Notes under the pieces: generated by a model
What the model was told of the DNA's origin: nothing
Database searches by the model: none
The model's input: the letters and a program-made list of their open reading frames with translations, nothing else
Position numbers and translations under genes: made by a program
Shown: positions 61,101 to 64,000 of the stretch, piece after piece
Layout: each line of letters begins with the position of its first letter
Numbering within the stretch: the stretch's first letter is position 1
Assembly: GCA_023634235.1 (NCBI GenBank)
Contig: JAMKCF010000030.1
Coordinates: 1,674,001 to 1,738,000, forward strand
From: Pisaster brevispinus
Lineage: Eukaryota > Echinodermata > Asteroidea > Forcipulatida > Asteriidae
Length of the DNA stretch: 64,000 nucleotides
Direction of reading: 5' to 3'

Positions 61101-63637
61101 GGACTGAACGACCCAACCCTCATCCGGCTGGACGTGGAGACGAAGATATCAGATCAACTCAAGGTATGAAATCATTTGTGTTTCGTGGCCATAAGTGCAA
61201 AAATATAGCATCTTTTTTTGCAAAAACGTATCTTGCACAAAAATGCTTAGTGCAAAATCTTTATATCTTTAGTGTGTACTTGTATTGTGTGTACATTCGG
61301 GCTACTTTAAGCAAGGTTCAACGTTTTGACAATTCAAACGCGCGTATAACATGAATGCTCTTTTAGTTTTTGCAATAACACGACTGTTTGTTCTTCCTCT
61401 TTTGGTAAGATTTTCCAGCAAGCTTACTGACCATTTTACAACCATTCAACTGCTTGGGTTATGTAGTGTACGGTGGCACAACTCTGCACTGAACGAACTG
61501 TGTACATTTGTGTACCATGTGATTTCGTATTGCAGGCTGGCATACTTTATCTATCATTCAAAACTACAGCGGATGATATTGAATGGTCCGAGGGTAGAAG
61601 GGTTGACTGTGTTCTGTGTATGCTTTCATCACATGATATCATATTACAGGCAGGCTTGGTGCATCTATCATTCCAACTTATAGTAGACGATGATGAATAG
61701 TCAAATAGTAGGAGGGTTGACTGCATACGGAGTAGATGCATTCATCACATGATGTATTGGAAAAAACCCAGTTGAGTTATTTTTAAGAGAAGGTGTATGC
61801 CTTTTTGTTTCTGGCTTGGTTTAAAAAAATAATAAACTTTGAACCTTACTTGAACCTTGAACCCCTTCTTTATTACAACATGTTATAATAATAAATTGGG
61901 AGGCTAATCATCTTCACTCCCAGCTGAGAAGCTGAATTGCGAAGGACGGGGCTACAAGGTGTTTGAGTCACAGGCATGCAAGGGCACCTTTGGCAGCAAG
62001 CTACATTGACCCATGACCATGGAGCACAGCAAGAGATTTTTTAGATTTTTCCGGAGAGAGGAAAACCAGAGGGCCCGGAGATAAACCCTCATGGGACAGG
62101 AGAGAACCAACTCTCAACTCAACTAACATTAAGGCCTGAGCCAGGAATCAAACCAGGGCCACACTGGTGAGAGGCGAGCGCTCTCCGCACTAGCCACCCA
62201 TGCCGCTCATTAACATGACCTCATTTGATCCTTTCAGAGCTCCTTCTTCTTCCTGAGACAGTCTGATAAGATAGCCACCCTGCTGTACCTTCTACGGGAG
62301 GTGGTCAAACCAGACGATCTGACCGTCGTCTTCATGGCAACCAAACACCATGTGGAATATGTGAAAGAGGTGAGGAATCACTGTACACCGCAAACACTGA
62401 ATGAAATATGAGCACTGCGAGGCCAAACTAGCCCTCCCTCTATCGGTAGTGGCTTGTCTTGACCGAGCGCTCTAGAGCAGTTTTGGGATTGTCAGAGTGT
62501 GGGTTTGATTCTCGGTCATGGCAGTTGTGTCCTTAAGCAAGGTACTTAACAGTAGTTGCTTCTCTTAGCCCAGGCGTGTAAATGGGAACCTGAATATAAA
62601 TGGTGCAGAAGAGTTGGAAAACCACTGTGTGTAGAGACAGTGGTTTGCCAATTTGTTTTTTAGAGAATTTCTAGAAATTTAGGCAAATTTAATAATAATA
62701 GTAATAATAATAGTGGCTTCTTATATAGCGCTCATATCCATCACTCAGTGACGCTCAAGGCCCTTCAAAATTCAGTGTTTTTCCTGCAAGATGTGGAGCT
62801 ACGTTTCTGAAGTATGAGATCTACTCCTTTACATATCAATATGTAATGGTTTACAATGTGCTCTGGCGTAATATGCAGCCAATCAAACCAGGAACACAGG
62901 GACGAACCCCTTCTCTTTTCACGAGAAGTGCACTGGGTTCTTTTACGTGCATTACACAACACAGGGCCAACGGCTTTACGTCCCATCCGAAGGACGAAGC
63001 AATTAGGGTTAAGTGTCTTGTTCCAGGACACAAGTGTCAGGACCAGGACTTGAACCCACACTCTGCTGATCAGAAACACCACGGTTAGCGCCTCCTCCTG
63101 TCCCCCTTCCTCCTCTTAAACAATCGGCCACTGATTATGTTCCTGAAGGTCTGAGCACAGGTGGGAAGCAGCATCCTGAAAAGTTTGTCCCCCAATATTT
63201 TGGTGTCATCCAACTGGTCTTAAACATTTCCTACTACAAATTCAATGGTGATTTAAGAGCGGCGAAACACTAGCACGTGATCACATCTTGACCAATCGGA
63301 ATGAATAAACTCTCCAAGCTATTTATGAATGTTGATTCGTGCTGGTCACTTTTTGGTCCAGTTCCAAACAAAATTTGCAGAGGTTTATCATAACAAAAAT
63401 ATATATTCCTGTAACTTTTCTTTTAGATCCTTACAATGGCTGGTATTAACTGCACGTACACCTACAGTGACCTGGATCATGCGGCAAGAAAAATCAACGT
63501 GGCTAAGTTTACTCGCAAGAAGACCAAAGTCATGCTGGTGACAGACGTGGCTGCCCGTGGTATAGACATTCCAATGCTGGACAATGTCATCAACTTCAAT
63601 TTCCCTGGCAAGCCCAAGCTTTATGTTCATCGAGTTG
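51945..63637 (+). CDS. DDX54: DDX54/Dbp10-type DEAD-box ATP-dependent RNA helicase, 5' part (8 exons visible)
   Basis: Joined exons: 51945-52103, 55395-55521, 56376-56446, 58374-58562, 59996-60183, 60980-61163, 62238-62369, 63427-63637. The open frame is continuous, codes about 420 residues and is cut by the window end. Motifs in order: Q motif in PTPIQRK (about 112-118), Walker A ARTGSGKT (134-141), PTREL (168-172), TPGR (217-220), DEAD (241-244), SAT (272-274), the VVFMATKHH block, [11 protein letters not shown], and HRVG at the end, where motif VI begins. The signature [27 protein letters not shown] and [11 protein letters not shown] match DDX54 of animals and Dbp10 of yeast rather than other DEAD-box families. 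Family members act in the nucleolus in 60S ribosomal subunit assembly; mammalian DDX54 is also described as a nuclear receptor corepressor. All introns are GT-AG. The C-terminal third lies beyond the window. Confidence 0.95.
52223..53063. repeat. 840-bp nested palindrome rich in CGATCG (foldback-like element)
   Basis: The arms (about 52223-52632 and 52722-53063) are inverted copies. The outer ends read ATGTGTTGGGCGCGATCGG and its complement. The inner ends read GTGAAAGGCAATTCTGTCTG and its complement. The spacer is about 89 bp. Within the arms, short units such as GCGCGATCGACCGATCGCGC are themselves palindromic, and from about 52400 to 52575 they recur every 35-38 bp with CAGGAATGGTTTT between them. 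The element lies in intron 1 of DDX54. Foldback elements with tandem repeats in their arms are known from Drosophila (FB) and sea urchin (TU); membership here is only a guess. Confidence 0.85.
53068..54493. other. intron 1 middle, no gene; weak hairpins
   Basis: AT-rich intron sequence. On the minus strand around 53510-53590 a tRNA-like pair of boxes (TAGCCGTGTGGTACAGGCTA and GGTTCGAATCTCC) suggests a decayed tRNA-derived element. Imperfect inverted repeats lie at 54161-54236 (TGTACTCCTTT arms) and 54261-54373 (GCCCAC.TTGTTGG arms). No exon is recognised. Confidence 0.4.
54494..54886 (-). mobile_element. tRNA-Leu(CAA)-derived SINE, copy 1
   Basis: Read on the minus strand, it starts with a tRNA-like head (about 54796-54886). 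This has GTGGCCGAGCGGATAAGAGC as A-box region, an anticodon arm CCGGA-CTCAAGC-TCTGG with CAA in the loop, and B box GGTTCGAGTCC. A body follows with GTGTCCTTAAGCAAGACAC and an end rich in ATTATTATT. The same body occurs at 57381-57813 and 62691-63085. Confidence 0.85.
54898..55308 (+). mobile_element. non-LTR retrotransposon (LINE) 3' end, broken
   Basis: A decayed frame reads [18 protein letters not shown] and [10 protein letters not shown], then shifts frame to [10 protein letters not shown] and [20 protein letters not shown] with KRLDSHW. This WNSLP block is typical of the C-terminus of reverse transcriptases of CR1/L2-like LINEs. A 13-bp tandem duplication at about 54992-55016 (AAGGTGGACAGC twice) causes the frameshift. 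The element ends in TAA and a (GTAA)n run at 55279-55305, like the microsatellite tails of CR1-type elements. It lies in intron 1 of DDX54 and is a 5'-truncated, inactive copy. Confidence 0.85.
55375..55394 (+). promoter_or_regulatory. poly(C)18 splice acceptor of DDX54 exon 2
   Basis: Eighteen consecutive C bases are followed at once by AG and the exon. The normal mixed pyrimidine tract is thus replaced by a homopolymer. Confidence 0.8.
55395..55521 (+). CDS. DDX54: DDX54 exon 2
   Basis: 127 nt in phase 0 to 1, between a poly(C)-AG acceptor and the donor ATGG|GTGAGA. It codes [20 protein letters not shown] and a basic stretch [13 protein letters not shown]. The words TSDxEPDTRE and [12 protein letters not shown] are characteristic of animal DDX54 just before the helicase core. 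The last base begins the Gly codon completed in exon 3. Confidence 0.93.
55522..56375. other. DDX54 intron 2; perfect 16-bp hairpin
   Basis: No gene is recognised. At 55800-55840 the arms AATCTGAGAAACGATT and AATCGTTTCTCAGATT are perfect inverted copies around a 9-nt loop. Confidence 0.5.
56376..56446 (+). CDS. DDX54: DDX54 exon 3 (Q motif)
   Basis: 71 nt between TTTGCAG| and AAAG|GTTAGT. It codes [19 protein letters not shown] followed by IQRK, including the adenine-sensing Q motif with Gln at about residue 117. In phase with exons 2 and 4. Confidence 0.95.
56453..57025 (+). repeat. two direct copies of a tRNA-like-containing repeat in intron 3
   Basis: A unit starting CATCCCCTTAAGGTGATCC lies at 56453-56706 and again at 56767-57025, offset 314 bp. 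The unrelated sequence shows that this spacing is coincidence with the satellite. Each copy includes GGCTGACTGGCACCC-like words and a tRNA-like segment (about 56604-56665 and 56914-56990) with GCTCAGTTGGTAGAG. Copy 2 has the CTCAGTTGG motif doubled. The first copy starts 6 bp after the exon 3 donor. Probably a tRNA-derived SINE present twice, or a tandem duplication. Confidence 0.65.
57035..57243 (+). repeat. dispersed unit of about 112 bp, two tandem copies
   Basis: Two diverged units share CATGATATCAT, CAGTGGATGA and GTAGGAGGGTTGACTG. The same unit occurs twice at 61508-61760 and, inverted, as a fragment at about 60685-60750. The family is not recognised. Confidence 0.7.
57381..57813 (-). 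mobile_element. tRNA-Leu-derived SINE, copy 2
   Basis: Same family as 54494-54886, in the same orientation. The tRNA-like head at about 57726-57813 has GTGGCCGAGAGGATAAGAGC and GGTTCGAGTCCC, with the anticodon arm mutated. The (TAA)n tail is at 57381-57396. This copy includes TATAGCGCTCATATCTGTC and CACTCAGTGACGCTCAAGG near the tail, which is replaced in copy 1. Confidence 0.85.
57814..58373. other. end of DDX54 intron 3, AT-rich
   Basis: AT-rich with a short (TCTA)n run near 58240-58258. Nothing else is recognised before the exon 4 acceptor. Confidence 0.5.
58374..58562 (+). CDS. DDX54: DDX54 exon 4 (motifs I and Ia)
   Basis: 189 nt, 63 codons, phase 0 at both ends, between TTTCAG| and AGAG|GTAAAC. 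It contains the Walker A loop ARTGSGKT, which binds ATP phosphates, FLLPMFERL, and motif Ia SPTRELALQ, which contacts RNA. The exon opens with Cys in place of the Thr common before IPVI in relatives. This residue is not catalytic. Confidence 0.97.
58563..59430. other. DDX54 intron 4, first part
   Basis: Intron sequence with no repeat or open frame that I can assign. Confidence 0.5.
59431..59900. mobile_element. 470-bp foldback (long inverted repeat) element
   Basis: The two halves are inverted copies. The outer ends are AATGGGAGACTTT and AAAGTCTCCCATT. Inner blocks include GGTGGCAGCAGA, CTAAGAGAGGTTTGCGG, ACACCATGTGAAAATCTC and GAACCGGTGGTTAACGACTC, each with its complement on the other side. 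The arms are about 220 bp and 235 bp and meet near 59650-59665. A (CA)n run at about 59737-59760 lies only in the right arm. It has no coding capacity, so it is probably a non-autonomous DNA transposon or two abutting inverted copies. It ends 95 bp before DDX54 exon 5. Confidence 0.8.
59996..60183 (+). CDS. DDX54: DDX54 exon 5 (motifs Ib and II)
   Basis: 188 nt between CTTGGCAG| and GACAG|GTGAGA, phase 0 to 2. It codes [12 protein letters not shown], then [10 protein letters not shown] (motif Ib), then EYVVFDEAD (motif II, Mg-ATP hydrolysis). The split Arg codon is completed in exon 6. The exon is GC-richer than its introns, as are the other exons. Confidence 0.97.
60297..60365 (+). mobile_element. 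tRNA-like SINE head, decayed
   Basis: GGTGGTCTAGTGGTAAGACATCTGC resembles a tRNA D arm and A box when read as GGTCTAGTGGTAAGAC. A degenerate B-box region GTCGTGGGTTTGGG follows. Probably a tRNA-derived SINE remnant in intron 5, not a working tRNA. Confidence 0.5.
60366..60979. other. rest of DDX54 intron 5
   Basis: Contains the perfect 18-bp palindrome ACTGGTCTCGAGACCAGT at 60424-60441 inside a cluster of GAGACC words. It also holds an inverted fragment of the 112-bp dispersed unit at about 60685-60750. No exon is seen. Confidence 0.5.
60980..61163 (+). CDS. DDX54: DDX54 exon 6 (motif III)
   Basis: 184 nt between TCTTTCAG| and CTCAAG|GTATGA, phase 2 to 0. It codes [19 protein letters not shown], then [11 protein letters not shown] with motif III SAT, which couples ATP hydrolysis to unwinding, then the interdomain linker [14 protein letters not shown]. 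Confidence 0.97.
61164..61507. other. DDX54 intron 6, first part
   Basis: AT-rich intron sequence with no feature that I can assign. Confidence 0.5.
61508..61760 (+). repeat. dispersed unit of about 112 bp, second locus
   Basis: Two diverged tandem units with CAGGCTGGCATAC, GGTTGACTGTGT and CATCACATGATATCAT, matching 57035-57243 in the same orientation. Confidence 0.7.
61882..62206 (-). mobile_element. tRNA-Glu-derived SINE
   Basis: Read on the minus strand, the head GGGTGGCTAGTGCGGAGAGC, CGCCTCTCACCAGTGTGGCC and B box GGTTTGATTCC resemble tRNA-Glu(CTC), with CTC in the anticodon loop. A body of about 240 bp ends in AATTTATTATTATAA. It lies 31 bp before DDX54 exon 7. It is distinct from the tRNA-Leu family. 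Confidence 0.8.
62238..62369 (+). CDS. DDX54: DDX54 exon 7 (start of RecA domain 2, motif IV)
   Basis: 132 nt, 44 codons, phase 0, between CCTTTCAG| and AAAGAG|GTGAGG. It codes [19 protein letters not shown] and the motif IV region [15 protein letters not shown]. This matches the VFVATKHH block of vertebrate DDX54. Confidence 0.96.
62457..62640 (+). mobile_element. tRNA-derived SINE fragment, plus orientation
   Basis: GTCTTGACCGAGCGCTCTAG, a B-box-like GGTTTGATTCTC and GTGTCCTTAAGCAAGGTAC match the head and first body part of the tRNA-Leu-type SINEs, here on the + strand. A different 3' part follows (AATGGGAACCTG), so it may be a related family. Confidence 0.7.
62691..63085 (-). mobile_element. 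tRNA-Leu-derived SINE, copy 3 (head truncated)
   Basis: Same body as copies 1 and 2, with the (TAA)n-type tail at 62691-62722 and TATAGCGCTCATATCC nearby. The B box is changed to AGTCCTGG, and the tRNA-like head stops near the anticodon arm at about 63085. Confidence 0.85.
63086..63426. other. DDX54 intron 7, last part
   Basis: A short CCTCCT-rich stretch near 63090-63115, otherwise nothing recognised before the exon 8 acceptor. Confidence 0.5.
63427..63637 (+). CDS. DDX54: DDX54 exon 8 (motif V and start of motif VI)
   Basis: 211 nt between CTTTTAG| and GTTG|GTAAGT, phase 0 to 1. It codes the [16 protein letters not shown] block, motif [13 protein letters not shown], and ends in HRVG, the first half of motif VI. 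The next exon, outside the window, must supply the arginine finger segment. Confidence 0.96.
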
Positions 63638-63780
63638 GTAAGTCTGTTGTTTTTTTCATGGGGGGTGTGTGACAGACATCTGTGAAGACAACTGTTTTCA
63701 GCGGGGCAAAGTCATTGTATCACAGACTTGTAGAAATAATAATTTAAAATTAAATTTGTGGTCCACTGCACTCATTCCCA

Positions 63781-63955
63781 TCTTCCAGTGTGTTGTGTGA
63801 TGCGTGTAAAAGAACCCAGTACACTTATCATTAAGAGAAAAGGTTGACCCTGGTGTTTTCGGGGGTATGTTTGGCTGCAGGTTGCGCCACCTTTTAAACC
63901 GTTACATGGTGCTATGTAAATAAGTGGGTTTTATGTTTGGAATATAGCTCCGCAA
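63781..63955 (+). mobile_element. diverged SINE body fragment, plus orientation
   Basis: Words such as GTGTAAAAGAACCCAGTACAC, GTTGCGCCACC and ACCGTTACATGGTGCTATG match the body of the tRNA-Leu SINE family in opposite orientation to copies 1-3, with many changes. It lies in the intron after exon 8. Confidence 0.7.
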
Positions 63956-64000
63956 ACCTTGTAGCAAAAAAATAGGACAAGCTTTGAAACACCCTCAGGT

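Overview
The window is metazoan nuclear DNA. The evidence is a multi-exon gene with GT-AG introns, several tRNA-derived SINEs, the 3' end of a non-LTR retrotransposon, and long satellite arrays. The SINE and LINE types, and a helicase clearly related to vertebrate DDX54, suggest a marine invertebrate, perhaps a deuterostome such as an echinoderm. This placement is an inference; nothing here fixes the species.

Layout. (1) 1-1529: tail of an array of a 314-bp satellite. (2) 1530-8017: array of an unrelated, more GC-rich satellite of about 442 bp. It includes two copies of a 1967-bp higher-order repeat made of five monomers, one of them shortened to 208 bp. (3) 8018-10216: a 2.2-kb island of non-satellite DNA with poly(C) tracts and a possible TATA box, start codon and splice donor. 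(4) 10217-49035: about 39 kb of head-to-tail 314-bp monomers, roughly 123 copies, with regional subfamilies and nested segmental duplications. (5) 49036-50975: the 442-bp family again, here as alternating short and long monomers with a period near 655 bp. (6) 50982-51195: 2.4 copies of a 94-bp repeat made of two hairpins. (7) 51394-51948: a 278-bp tandem duplication that ends on the start codon of the next gene. (8) 51945-63637 and beyond the window: the 5' two thirds of a DDX54/Dbp10-type DEAD-box RNA helicase gene on the + strand. Eight exons are visible, coding about 420 residues from the N-terminus to helicase motif VI, which is cut by a splice donor.

The only convincing protein-coding gene is DDX54. 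Its introns hold an 840-bp nested palindrome rich in CGATCG, a LINE 3' fragment with a (GTAA)n tail, at least three tRNA-derived SINE families, a 470-bp foldback element and a dispersed unit of about 112 bp. The many short open frames in the satellites repeat with the monomer and are not genes. I found no prokaryotic-type defence, CRISPR or mobile gene cluster. The most notable features are the satellite architecture, the duplicated DDX54 promoter and 5'UTR, and the CGATCG palindrome.
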